From: Prosthecobacter sp.
Lineage (GTDB): Bacteria > Verrucomicrobiota > Verrucomicrobiia > Verrucomicrobiales > Verrucomicrobiaceae
DNA length: 64,000 nucleotides
Direction of reading: 5' to 3'
Assembly: GCA_019186985.1 (NCBI GenBank)
Contig: JABARQ010000023.1
Span: 1-64,000, forward strand
The first letter of the stretch is position 1; each line of letters opens with the position of its first letter. Position numbers and translations under genes: made by a program. Shown here piece by piece: positions 5,614-14,483 of the stretch. Below the pieces are notes generated by a model, which did not search any database, had not been told where the DNA came from, and saw only the letters and a program-made list of their open reading frames with translations.

Positions 5614-8600
5614 AGGTGGGAACTTATACAGTTATTATAGTCCTGAATCAGTCCATCCAAGTTGGATTGCATGTTCATCAGCATGTTATTCATAGCCTCC
5701 AGCTGATTAGCAGCACCTTCGTATATAGTGTATGATTGCACCGCAACAGTCGCAGCAATTCCAGCAGCAGTAGACAAGATGGCGCATGACGCCAACTGCT
5801 GAGGTGATTTTGCAAAATGACATGTGTTTATCGCCATTAGGGCTGCGCTTGCTGCAGCTGCACTTGTTCTCTTTACATCTGAAGAGTACATTTTCACCTG
5901 ACTTCGCCATCCATCAATGTCTCTTTTAAACTCTTGTATTAGACTTTTCATTTCTTGCACAGCCTGTAACTCTGCTTCGCAGCATTGAATCATTCCAAGC
6001 ATATCGAAAAAGTTACACGGATTGTTATTCATTAATGAATATAGGTTGGTTCCTCCCTGCTCCTTGATAATATCCCTTGTGGTCCACCGGCCATGAGTGG
6101 GATCGTAGTAGCGGTAGCCGTAATAATAGAGTCCGCTGGTGAGCTCCACGGGTTTGGTGCTGAAGCGGTAGCGGTTGGCGTCGGCGTAGATACCGCTCTT
6201 TGCCAGCGTGCGGCCGAAGGCGTCGTAGCGATAACTGGCGACCACGGCGGCTGAGACGTTTGTGATCTCCACAATGTTCCCATTGCCGTCGTAATGGTAG
6301 TGATAGCTGCCTGCATTGCCTGGGGTGTAGTCCACCGCCTGAACCAGGCCGCCCACACCCCCGGCACCCTGAAGGCTGCCGCTGAGGTCCTCTCCCCACA
6401 GATATCGGCGCTGGAGCACATTCGCCGTTCCGACGCGGCGATATTCGGCGATGACGTTCCAGCCGTCATGAATGAAGAAGGTGGTTCCGGAGGCGTCCGT
6501 GCGGCTGATGCGCCGCTGCAACCCGTCATAAGTGAACGATTCCTTGACCGTGGTGCCAACCGCAACCTGGGTCGTGACACTCAGGATTTCACTGCGGCCG
6601 CTCCAGGTGAAGGTACGCGTGTATCCATCGTGGAGAAGATCGCCGTTCCGGTTATGGCTGGGGGCCTTGCCATTGATCGAGGTGTACTGGTTCAGGGCGT
6701 TGGCCGTGTAGCTGATCACCTGCCCCGCTTCATTGACATTCGTGCGATTGCCAGCCTTGTCGTAAGCCCAGGTGCTGCCGGGTATCCAGCCGCCAGAACC
6801 TGCTTTTTGCGCGGCACCCGTGGTGGCATAGAGCGCAGCTTTCACCTGACTGGTCAGGTCGTAGGCGAACACATCCCCCCTGCCGTCGGCAAAGGTGCGG
6901 CTGGTGCGGCGACTGACGGTATCCAGGGTGTAGGATTCACCGCCAAAGAGCGCGCCTGTTGGCAGGCTGTGACCGACCCCGGTGAGGCGGGAGGCGGCAT
7001 CGTAAGCACGTGCGGTGGTCACGCCGTTGCGATGAGTGGTACCGGTGATCCGCCCATCAACGCGGCGGTTATAACTGAGCACCGGGATGCTGGCGCCATC
7101 GCTCAAGCTTTTGATTTCTCCACGCAGGTTGTAGGCATGGCTGACTGCGCTGCCATCGGGATAGGTGGTGGTTGCCAGCCATCCGTCGGCATCATAGCCA
7201 TAGGTGATGTTAAACACGCTGTCGCCGCAGGCGACGATCTTTTGGGACTCACCGGTCGGGCGCTCGGCGGCATCGTAAGTGCGGGTGATGACCGAGACAC
7301 CGGAGGTGGTGAGGGTAAGCAGATGGCCGGCTGCATCGTAGCTGTAGGTGCGCGCCGGGCTGGGCTGGCCGCCTGAGCTGGTGACACTGGTGACCCAACC
7401 GCGGCTGTTGTAGATCTGAGTGACGACCTCGCCTCCCGGGCGGGTGGTGGAAGTCAGCTGGCTGGCAAGGTCGTAGCTGTAGAGCTCCTGGCTGCCATCG
7501 GAGAAGATCTTGCTCTTCTGTCGACCCGTCAGGTCATAGGTCCAGCGGGTGTTGGAACCCCGTCCGTCGGTGAGAGACACGAGGTTGTTCATCACATCGT
7601 AGCCATAGGACAGGACCTGGCCGGCGGCGTCGGTGACCTTGACCAGACGATGAGCGGCATCATAGGCACGTCTTTCCACGGTTGAGTCAGGAGAGGTGGT
7701 CGTGAGCAGAAGTCCGTCCGCCGAATAAGAGTATGCTGTGACCAGGCCGAGGGGGGAGGTGGTGCTGATGCGGCGACCTCGGAGGTCGTAACCGTGTTTG
7801 GTCACCTGACCCAGGGCATCCGAGGTGGCGGTGAGGTTGCCGACAGCATCATAGGTGCTGCGGGTGGTTGATGCCTCCGCTGTGCCGGCGGCGAGAGCCA
7901 CGGCGACGGGTCGCCAGAGGGCGTCGTAAAGGACATCCTGCGTCCGGCCCGCTGGAGAGAGGGTGCGGGTGGCGGCTCCTGCGGCAGCAGATCCCGGGGT
8001 CGCATAAGTGTAGCGGGTGACGCGCCCGGTGGGATCTGTTTCCGAAAGCTTTTCATTCATCGCGCCATAGCTGCTGCTCCAGGTCTTCCCAAGTTCATTG
8101 GTGACGGAGAGGACATTGTCACGGCCATCGTAGGTCGTGGTGGTAAAGGCACCGTCAGCGAAGGCTGTCTTAACCCTGCGGTTGCGGGAGTCGTAGGCGA
8201 AATAGGTCGTGCGGGTCAGCGGGTCCCTGATCCGCGTGACGTTGCCCACCTTGTCATAGACGAACAAGGTGGTCGCGGCTTCGCTGGTGCCATAGGCCAC
8301 CGTGACGGCGGTGGTGCGCCATTCGACGTCATAGGTATTCTTGATCTTGCGGCCGTTGGGAAGCGTGACCAGGACGGGCTTGCCGCCGGAGTTGCAGGCG
8401 CCGCAGCCGCCGCTGGCAGGCCCGCCGCCGTAATCCGTGAGCGTGGTGCGGCCCAGTGGATCGGTGCTGGTGACTCGGCGGTTGAATTCATCATAGGTGT
8501 GGGACGTGATATGACCGGCCTCATCCGTCTCGCTGATGACATTGCCGTAGCCGTCATAGATCATGGACTTGAAGGTCCCGTCCGGATATGTGATCCGGGT

Positions 8601-10850
8601 AATCCGACCCTCGACATCACGAGTGAAGGTGGTGCTGCGGCCGAGGGCGTCCGTGCTGGAAACAAGCAGGCTGCGGGTGTCGTAAGCGGAGCGGGTGGTG
8701 GCTCCCACAACATCGGTATGTGAAAGCTCAAGTCCTGTGGGGCTATAGGTCCAGGACTCTGCGGCTCCATTGGGATGCAGGTGGGTGAGGGGCTGGCCGA
8801 AGCTGTTGTAAGTCCATGTCTCAAAGCTGCCATCAGGATGATTCCTGCGCAGGAGCAGGCTTCTGGAGTCATAGACAGAGCTGGTTGTCACGGACGTGCC
8901 GTCAGTCTGGGTGACGGTGAAGGAGGTGACATTGCCGCGTTCGTCGCGCTGCCAGGATTGCCTCGTGCCGTCCGGCAAGGTTTGGTCTGTCAAATTGCCG
9001 AGGGCATCCCGGGAGTATTGGACGAGCCGGTTCAATGGGTCCCTTTTGGCAGCCAGGAAGCCACCGCCGTTTTGGCCGTAGGTGAAGCTCATGACATTAC
9101 CCAGACCGTCGACTCGTCGAGTAAGGTTGGCGTTGGCCGCGCCATATTCCTGAACGACGCTTTTGCCATTCGGATAGTCGACAGCCACCGAATGGGCAGT
9201 CATGTTCCGGATTTCGGCAATCGTCTCACCCGTGGCGCCACTGAGTTCCCGACGCAGGTAGCCGATGCTTGTGCCAGGATCGAACTCGTAGGCGATGTGG
9301 GTGGCGTTTCCAGATTCCCGGGTGTCCATGGAATTGGAGAGGAGCGGCCTGGTGTAGTCGGCCATCTGGATGTAGTCATAGAGGGCGGTGGTCCCATCCG
9401 GATAATTGACGCTGGTCAGTGTCTGCCAGGAGAAGATGCCGCTTGCGTCCACAAAACTGCTGTAGTTGTAGATCACATTACGGCCATCATCAGCGAGCAC
9501 CTCCTTGACGGTCCAGGTCGTGGCCGGCTGGCTCGACAATCCAACGACCCTGGCCACCGAGGTGACAGGCACGATCCCGGCGGGGATAAAGATTCGCACC
9601 CGGGAGACGATCCTGGGCGACCCCGCATCGATACCAATGTAACTGTTCCGTCGGTAAGCATAGCGGTAGTAGGTGGAGGTGTCGCCGTCCAGCGCCTTGG
9701 CAGGCACATGTTCAAGGGGATCGGGAGCCATCGGATCATCCACAAAACAGGGGTCACTGCCGAAGGGAGTGCCTGAAATGCGTGCATTCCTTTCATCGTA
9801 GAACTCAATCTCAGCCAAAGGCAGGGATTCAGCGTTGTTATGGTCATTGGTCTGAGTGAGAACCAGGTAGCGGCTGGCAGACTGGCCGGTGACATTGACA
9901 GGAAGATCGACCCAGACCCCCATGGCGGTTCCGTAACTCACCTTGGCGAGTGTTCTTGAGGACTGTCCGAGGGCACCCAGATTTGAATAGAAGATCTTCA
10001 GCCAGCGGCCAGCCGGATCGGTAACCTTGCGGGGCAGTGAATCGGCGATGTCGTCATAGCCGATCGAGTAAACATTGCCGATGTCATCTGTAAAACTTTC
10101 CAGACGATAAAAGACGCCGCCGGCGCTTGAGGTGCGGCGAATAAACCGGCATTCGGCACCATCCTGGTAGATGTGGGTGAAGTTATTTCCTGTCTGTTTA
10201 AGATAGGCCGGCCTGTTTCCTGGGCCGAGCCAAACAGAAGGATCTGTGATGGATTGAACAAAGACCACATCTGACCCGTTGGGGTAGGCGAGCACCATGG
10301 TGGGCTTGCCATTGGCAGCGGCACCACCGTTCCTGAGGAACCACTGATAGCTGTGGGTCCAGACGGTATCCCTGCCAAAACGCCCATTGCTGGTGGACTG
10401 AGGAGACATGCGGCTATTGCTGTACCGCACAAACTGAAGCGGCAGATGACCGACAGAGCCGAACACGCTCAGGTCATTGATCTGACGGCTCACATTTCCC
10501 GTGTAAGGATCAAAGGGGTTGGAGCCCCCGCAATTGTTGAAGGGATTGTAGTTTTCGCTGCCCTCCGGATTTTCATTCGACTCTGATCCACCACCACCTC
10601 CTCCCCCGCCGCCTCCGCCGCCACCACAGGGGTCATTCTTTCCACCACCACCTCCTCCACCGCCGCCACCACCCCCACCACAGGGTTGACTCGGGCCACC
10701 GGGGCATTGGTTTCCACAGCTCTGCTTGCCTTCCGGAGGTGTCTGAGAAAATGCAGGCCGGGTGGACACATAGGCCGTGAGGCTCACCGCCATGGCAACC
10801 ATAAGCAGCAGCGGACCCGCGTTAGGCAGGGAGTATGCAGGTTTGTTCAT
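5610..10850 (-). CDS. Secreted RHS/YD-repeat polymorphic toxin protein
   Basis: This is a full-length RHS protein of 1746 aa. Residues 1-35 form a Sec-type signal peptide (GPLLLMVAMAVSLTAYV, then AFSQ). Next come two poly-Gly tracts of 13 residues and a DUF6531-like entry motif (NPFDPYTGNVSRQINDLSVF). An F5/8-type-C-like insert (residues about 330-450, AKALDGDTSTYYRYAY) is followed by many YD repeats. The RHS core ends at LYYYGYRYYDPTHGRWTTRD, and the tip of about 130 aa starts after NFFDMLGM. The tip is helical with an Ala-rich hydrophobic centre and five cysteines; its activity is unknown. There is no PAAR or VgrG part, so Sec export rather than type VI delivery is likely. An exported protein lies 54 bp upstream. 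Confidence 0.85.
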   Translation of the reverse strand: MNKPAYSLPNAGPLLLMVAMAVSLTAYVSTRPAFSQTPPEGKQSCGNQCPGGPSQPCGGGGGGGGGGGGGKNDPCGGGGGGGGGGGGGSESNENPEGSENYNPFNNCGGSNPFDPYTGNVSRQINDLSVFGSVGHLPLQFVRYSNSRMSPQSTSNGRFGRDTVWTHSYQWFLRNGGAAANGKPTMVLAYPNGSDVVFVQSITDPSVWLGPGNRPAYLKQTGNNFTHIYQDGAECRFIRRTSSAGGVFYRLESFTDDIGNVYSIGYDDIADSLPRKVTDPAGRWLKIFYSNLGALGQSSRTLAKVSYGTAMGVWVDLPVNVTGQSASRYLVLTQTNDHNNAESLPLAEIEFYDERNARISGTPFGSDPCFVDDPMAPDPLEHVPAKALDGDTSTYYRYAYRRNSYIGIDAGSPRIVSRVRIFIPAGIVPVTSVARVVGLSSQPATTWTVKEVLADDGRNVIYNYSSFVDASGIFSWQTLTSVNYPDGTTALYDYIQMADYTRPLLSNSMDTRESGNATHIAYEFDPGTSIGYLRRELSGATGETIAEIRNMTAHSVAVDYPNGKSVVQEYGAANANLTRRVDGLGNVMSFTYGQNGGGFLAAKRDPLNRLVQYSRDALGNLTDQTLPDGTRQSWQRDERGNVTSFTVTQTDGTSVTTSSVYDSRSLLLRRNHPDGSFETWTYNSFGQPLTHLHPNGAAESWTYSPTGLELSHTDVVGATTRSAYDTRSLLVSSTDALGRSTTFTRDVEGRITRITYPDGTFKSMIYDGYGNVISETDEAGHITSHTYDEFNRRVTSTDPLGRTTLTDYGGGPASGGCGACNSGGKPVLVTLPNGRKIKNTYDVEWRTTAVTVAYGTSEAATTLFVYDKVGNVTRIRDPLTRTTYFAYDSRNRRVKTAFADGAFTTTTYDGRDNVLSVTNELGKTWSSSYGAMNEKLSETDPTGRVTRYTYATPGSAAAGAATRTLSPAGRTQDVLYDALWRPVAVALAAGTAEASTTRSTYDAVGNLTATSDALGQVTKHGYDLRGRRISTTSPLGLVTAYSYSADGLLLTTTSPDSTVERRAYDAAHRLVKVTDAAGQVLSYGYDVMNNLVSLTDGRGSNTRWTYDLTGRQKSKIFSDGSQELYSYDLASQLTSTTRPGGEVVTQIYNSRGWVTSVTSSGGQPSPARTYSYDAAGHLLTLTTSGVSVITRTYDAAERPTGESQKIVACGDSVFNITYGYDADGWLATTTYPDGSAVSHAYNLRGEIKSLSDGASIPVLSYNRRVDGRITGTTHRNGVTTARAYDAASRLTGVGHSLPTGALFGGESYTLDTVSRRTSRTFADGRGDVFAYDLTSQVKAALYATTGAAQKAGSGGWIPGSTWAYDKAGNRTNVNEAGQVISYTANALNQYTSINGKAPSHNRNGDLLHDGYTRTFTWSGRSEILSVTTQVAVGTTVKESFTYDGLQRRISRTDASGTTFFIHDGWNVIAEYRRVGTANVLQRRYLWGEDLSGSLQGAGGVGGLVQAVDYTPGNAGSYHYHYDGNGNIVEITNVSAAVVASYRYDAFGRTLAKSGIYADANRYRFSTKPVELTSGLYYYGYRYYDPTHGRWTTRDIIKEQGGTNLYSLMNNNPCNFFDMLGMIQCCEAELQAVQEMKSLIQEFKRDIDGWRSQVKMYSSDVKRTSAAAASAALMAINTCHFAKSPQQLASCAILSTAAGIAATVAVQSYTIYEGAANQLEAMNNMLMNMQSNLDGLIQDYNNCISSHL
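6075..6645 (-). repeat. RHS core repeat, copy 3 (inside the full-length RHS gene)
   Basis: This is the parental copy of the block repeated at 2480-3050 and 4182-4752. The DNA identity looks close to complete, with scattered substitutions, while the flanking tips are unrelated. That is the usual sign of recent duplication or gene conversion. Confidence 0.85.
10588..10680 (-). repeat. Two GGN-rich microsatellite tracts coding poly-Gly in the RHS protein
   Basis: Tracts at about 10588-10626 and 10641-10682 are runs of GGN codons on the minus strand, each coding 13 glycines and separated by KNDPC. They lie just after the signal peptide. The G-rich coding strand could slip in replication or form quadruplex structures. 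The linker length may vary between strains. Confidence 0.75.
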
Positions 10851-10904
10851 CGTTCGGATGGGTGATTCTGAAAAGTTGGGTCGATTGATTCAGCGTGAAG
10901 GATG

Positions 10905-11579
10905 CTAGTGACGGGAGAGCAGGCTTGAATTCAGGGGGAGTTCCGGACCTGCCCAGAATTGCAAAGTCCGGGTGTCGCCATTGGCCGTGGTGAGAGAAAT
11001 GCGATGGATGCCTGGGTTGCCAGACACCAGGAAGCCCAGGGTGACCTGACGGTTTTCATCCAGTTTCAGGGCTGCTGCAGCGGCTCCTGTGTGCACAAAT
11101 CCTCCGTCCTGGGCGGACACGGCCAGAAAGCTCCCAGGAGAAGACTGGCTGAAGGTCAGCAGAACCTCCACCGCTTCGCCTGGCTCCGTCAAAACCCTGG
11201 GGTACTCGCCATTTTGATTCGGTGTAAGAGCCAGCCGACGATTGGATGAAGGCAGCAGAACATGGGCCATCACAGGTTCGCCCTCGTAGGCAAGCCGATC
11301 CTCCGGATAACGGACCGGTTGATAATCATTGAGGTCCTCAGCCAGAATGCGGGTGATGAAGGCCCCTGTCTTCCGTACCTTGAATGGCCAGCCTGCATCT
11401 TCAAACCGCGTTTGAGCAGTCGCGACAGGCTGCCGATTTTTGTCACCACTGCTTTTCGATGCACTTGGGGAAGATCGAGAAAGCGCCAGCCCTTGATTGC
11501 TGTCCGTCGCAAAAAAGTATCCGGCCAGGACTGCGACCATCAGCAGAAAAACCAGAATGAGGAAGTGCTGTGCTTTCAT
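10905..11579 (-). CDS. Exported protein of unknown function upstream of the RHS gene
   Basis: This is a 224-aa protein with an N-terminal hydrophobic segment (FLILVFLLMVAVLAGYFFA, residues 6-24) that is either a signal anchor or a signal peptide. A Ser-rich linker follows, then a probable beta-rich periplasmic domain (LLTFSQSSPGSFLAVSAQDG). I do not recognise the family. It is transcribed with the RHS gene 54 bp downstream, so it may assist export, anchoring or folding of the RHS shell. That role is inferred from the operon arrangement only. Confidence 0.6.
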   Translation of the reverse strand: MKAQHFLILVFLLMVAVLAGYFFATDSNQGLALSRSSPSASKSSGDKNRQPVATAQTRFEDAGWPFKVRKTGAFITRILAEDLNDYQPVRYPEDRLAYEGEPVMAHVLLPSSNRRLALTPNQNGEYPRVLTEPGEAVEVLLTFSQSSPGSFLAVSAQDGGFVHTGAAAAALKLDENRQVTLGFLVSGNPGIHRISLTTANGDTRTLQFWAGPELPLNSSLLSRH

Positions 11580-11686
11580 GCTTCGAAGCAGGATGAGCTT
11601 GCCGCCTGAAAAACCTCGGCGGTGGCTGGCCCAGGCACTGTTGACGATTTTGAAGACCGGCAGTGCGACACTTCAATCCGAGGCTT

Positions 11687-11714
11687 AAGATATTGACTTG
11701 TTTTCATGAACCAA
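11687..11714 (-). promoter_or_regulatory. Possible sigma70-type promoter for the RHS operon
   Basis: On the minus strand TTGGTT (11714-11709) and TATCTT (11692-11687) are separated by 16 bp, about 110 bp upstream of the first gene of the RHS operon. The boxes are only moderate matches to consensus. Confidence 0.3.
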
Positions 11715-12337
11715 TTGCTTGTTAAGTCGGGTTACTGTCAGGAACACGCCTTTGGGCGGACGTTTGAAACACCTCACCAGGAACTTGAAGCCTCCAGGCA
11801 ATGCATAACCCTATTATTTAAAATCAACTTTTTGAGTTCATCTAAACATTCATTCGAAGTAACTTATAATATTTCTTAGAAATAAGTTAAGCCGCGATTG
11901 ACAGAGCTCACTCAAAGCTTCGCAAATCGCCGTTTCGTGATGAAACGAAACCCTGTCTCGACGTCATGCTTCCTTGGCAAAGATGCTTTGAATCTCAGCC
12001 GACCGATTGAATTCCGGCTGGAGTCACCTCGTCTTTGTTCACCGCCAACATTCAACCTGCTTCAGCATGCTTCTGTTAGGTTGTATAATTTGAAGCTTTC
12101 TTTCTTTCCAGGCAACTCATCCGCACACTTCCGCTCAGCATCCCGTGAAAGTGTGAACGCCTTGTGGATGATACCGTTGGCATGTTGTTGCCAGTCCACG
12201 ATCGGCCGCGAGTTTCGCGACAAGATCCTCAGCCGAGGCAACAGCGAAAACCACGCTCTTCCGCGACTTGGTGGGGCGCGATACGGACCTGATGGCCCTG
12301 CTCGTGAGGGCGGGGCTGGCGTGACCGAGCCCTGAGC
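11715..12337. other. Long intergenic region between the RHS operon and the esterase pair
   Basis: The first part (to about 11900) is AT-rich and probably regulatory. A plus-strand frame is open at 11898-12335 but its composition is not convincing. A different plus-strand frame near 12255-12325 reads TLFRDLVGRDTDLMALLVR and then stops, which looks like the tail of a lost gene. No RNA gene was recognised. Confidence 0.35.
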
Positions 12338-13504
12338 TCAGCGGCGCGACTCCACCGGAATGGGTGTCGTGGTGATCTCCGCCGGGATGCCGCGCAGATG
12401 CAGATCGAGAAACTGCTTCACACGCTCCTCCAGCAGCGGGCTGCGGAAGCCGTGGCCGCCGCCGCTCATCACCTGGAGCAGGGATGAAACCCCCGCCTTC
12501 TTCAGGGCGGCGTGAATTTCCTCCGCCTGGGCAAAGGGCACCAGGGGATCCTCGGTGCCATGCGCGGTGAAAAACGGCGCGTCACCCTTCGACACATGCG
12601 TCACCGGCGAGGCCTCGCGCGCCGCCGCCTCACGCTCCGGCACGGGCCCGCCTAACAAAAGGGCTTCCGGATAATCACGGCCCTTCGTGCGGTCCACGCT
12701 GCTTGGCTGGCGGATCATGGTGAGGAAGTCCTCAGGCCCGAAGTAGTTCACCACGCAGGTCACCCCGCTGTCCTGGTCCAGATGAGCGCCCAGGGTGCCC
12801 TCAAGCTCCTTCACATCACCGCTGGTGCCGAGAAACGACACCAGGTGCCCGCCGGCCGAGCTTCCCCAAACGCCGATCTTCGTGGCATCGAGCCCATGCT
12901 CGGCCGCATGAGCCTTGATCCAGCGGATCGCGGCCTTGCAGTCATGGATCTGGGCGGGCCATTGCGCCTCCTGGGTGAGCCGGTAGCCCACGCTGACGCC
13001 CGCATAGTCCCCGCTCTCGACAAAGCGCGACAGGTTGCTGATGCCGCTGCTCTTGTCACCCGCACGCCAGCCGCCTCCGTGAATGAAGACAATGACCGGC
13101 AGCGGCTTGCCGGGCCTGCGGTTCTTCGGCAGATAAAGGTCGAGCTTCTGGCGTGGGTTGTCCGTGGCGGCATAGGGCAGGTCACGCAGGGCCTCAATCC
13201 CCGCTGGCAGGGGCCTTGCGGCAGGCGGCCGTTGCTGGAAGCTGCCGCCGCGCCCCGGCCTTCCCCGGCCCACGACGGCCAGATGCTCCTCGCGCGAGAT
13301 GAATCCGTCGCCATTGCCATCCACTCGCGCGAAGTTCTCACGCAGGCGCCCGGGAAGCTCCTCCCGGGAAAGCCGACCGTCCTTGTCCGCGTCCATCAGC
13401 TCAAACTGCCGGATCGGCCCCGCCGCCTCCTGCGGTAAAGTTTGTTGGGCCAGGACCGGCAGGCTGGCGAGGGCGACCAGGGAAAGAAGACGCGGCTTGT
13501 TCAT
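12338..13504 (-). CDS. Secreted EF-hand plus alpha/beta-hydrolase (carboxylesterase) fusion
   Basis: This 388-aa protein starts at ATG 13504 ([10 protein letters not shown]), chosen because a Sec signal peptide follows directly. Two EF-hand loops lie at residues 38-49 ([12 protein letters not shown]) and 62-73 ([12 protein letters not shown]). After a Gly/Pro-rich linker comes an alpha/beta-hydrolase domain of the BD-FAE/esterase-lipase type. It has the oxyanion motif HGGGW (142-146), nucleophile Ser216 in GSSAG, and probable Asp319 and His351. It likely hydrolyses ester groups on polysaccharides or other esters outside the cytoplasm. A second esterase is divergently transcribed 115 bp away. 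Confidence 0.8.
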   Translation of the reverse strand: MNKPRLLSLVALASLPVLAQQTLPQEAAGPIRQFELMDADKDGRLSREELPGRLRENFARVDGNGDGFISREEHLAVVGRGRPGRGGSFQQRPPAARPLPAGIEALRDLPYAATDNPRQKLDLYLPKNRRPGKPLPVIVFIHGGGWRAGDKSSGISNLSRFVESGDYAGVSVGYRLTQEAQWPAQIHDCKAAIRWIKAHAAEHGLDATKIGVWGSSAGGHLVSFLGTSGDVKELEGTLGAHLDQDSGVTCVVNYFGPEDFLTMIRQPSSVDRTKGRDYPEALLLGGPVPEREAAAREASPVTHVSKGDAPFFTAHGTEDPLVPFAQAEEIHAALKKAGVSSLLQVMSGGGHGFRSPLLEERVKQFLDLHLRGIPAEITTTPIPVESRR

Positions 13505-13619
13505 GAGTGCGGCTGAAACCCCGCCGCCCATCCAAAAGTTTCGCAGCATCTCACCCCGGGCCGTGCGCCCGGCCTCCTCTCGTTCTTGCCTGCGGCCAAA
13601 CGCCGCCTACATGCGGCCC

Positions 13620-14471
13620 ATGATCCGACTTCTCGCCCTCGCCTCCCTGGCCTGCCTGCCCCTGCTTGCCGCCGATGACTACAAGCTCGGCCCGCTTTCC
13701 CAGGAGAACCCGGCCGCGCCCAAGGGCAGGGTCATCCAGATGCCCGAGCACGTCTCGAAGATCTTCCCCGGCACGAGACGCGACTGGTGGGTCTATGTGC
13801 CGGCTCAATACACGCCCGAAAAGCCGGCCAATCTCATGGTCTTTCAGGACGGTCATGACTACGTCGGCGTGAAGGGTGCCTGGCGCGTGCCGGTGGTGTT
13901 TGACAACCTCATCGCCGCCGGGGACATGCAGCCCACCCTCGCCGTCTTCCTCAACCCCGGCCACAGCGGCGGAAGCAAGCCCGCCAGCGCCTGGAAAAAC
14001 AACAACCGTGGCAGGGAGTACAACTCCCTTGGCGGCACCTACGCCCGTTTCCTTCTGGAGGAAATCCTGCCGCAGGTGCAGAAGGACTACCGCCTCACCG
14101 ACAACCCGGAAGGCTGGGCCATCGCCGGAGCCAGCAGCGGCGCCATCTGCGCCTTCACCGTGGCCTGGGAACGGCCCGACAAGTTCCGGAAGGTCTTCTC
14201 CACCATCGGCAGCTATGTCGACCTGGCGGGCGGTCATGTGTATCCCTCGCTGATCCGCATCACCGAGCGCAAACCCCTGCGCATCTACCTTCAGGACGGC
14301 AGCGGCGACCTTGACAATCCCTTTGGCAGCTGGCCCGTCGCCAACCGTCAGATGGCGGCGGCGCTGGCCTTCATGAAGTATGATTACACGTTCACGTTCG
14401 GCGACGGCGCGCACAACTCGAAGCATGGGGCGAGCCTCTTCCCCGAGGCCATGAAGTGGCTCTGGAGGTAG
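13620..14471 (+). CDS. Secreted esterase of the enterochelin-esterase-like family
   Basis: This is a 283-aa protein. The start at ATG 13620 gives a clean signal peptide ([20 protein letters not shown]); an in-frame ATG at 13611 is possible. The body matches the putative esterase family (PF00756-like), with FQDGHDY near residue 75, GASSG with nucleophile Ser172 (170-174), and a late DGAHNSKHG likely supplying the catalytic His. The family hydrolyses ester bonds, for example on siderophores, feruloyl groups or other esters; the substrate here is unknown. It is divergent from the EF-hand esterase. Confidence 0.75.
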   Translation: MIRLLALASLACLPLLAADDYKLGPLSQENPAAPKGRVIQMPEHVSKIFPGTRRDWWVYVPAQYTPEKPANLMVFQDGHDYVGVKGAWRVPVVFDNLIAAGDMQPTLAVFLNPGHSGGSKPASAWKNNNRGREYNSLGGTYARFLLEEILPQVQKDYRLTDNPEGWAIAGASSGAICAFTVAWERPDKFRKVFSTIGSYVDLAGGHVYPSLIRITERKPLRIYLQDGSGDLDNPFGSWPVANRQMAAALAFMKYDYTFTFGDGAHNSKHGASLFPEAMKWLWR

Positions 14472-14483
14472 TCGACCGCAGCC

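Noticed and set aside
6294-9776. Plus-strand frames of 330-360 aa opposite the RHS gene
   Set aside because: Shadows of YD-repeat coding sequence. The similar plus-strand frames at the three core copies are broken at different points, while the minus frame is kept.
5610-10850. Type VI secretion effector
   Set aside because: The protein starts with a Sec signal peptide and no PAAR, VgrG or Hcp gene is nearby.
11898-12335. Plus-strand ORF of 145 aa before the esterase gene
   Set aside because: Composition is irregular, no family pattern is seen and no good start signal is present. Only the tail in another frame looks protein-like.
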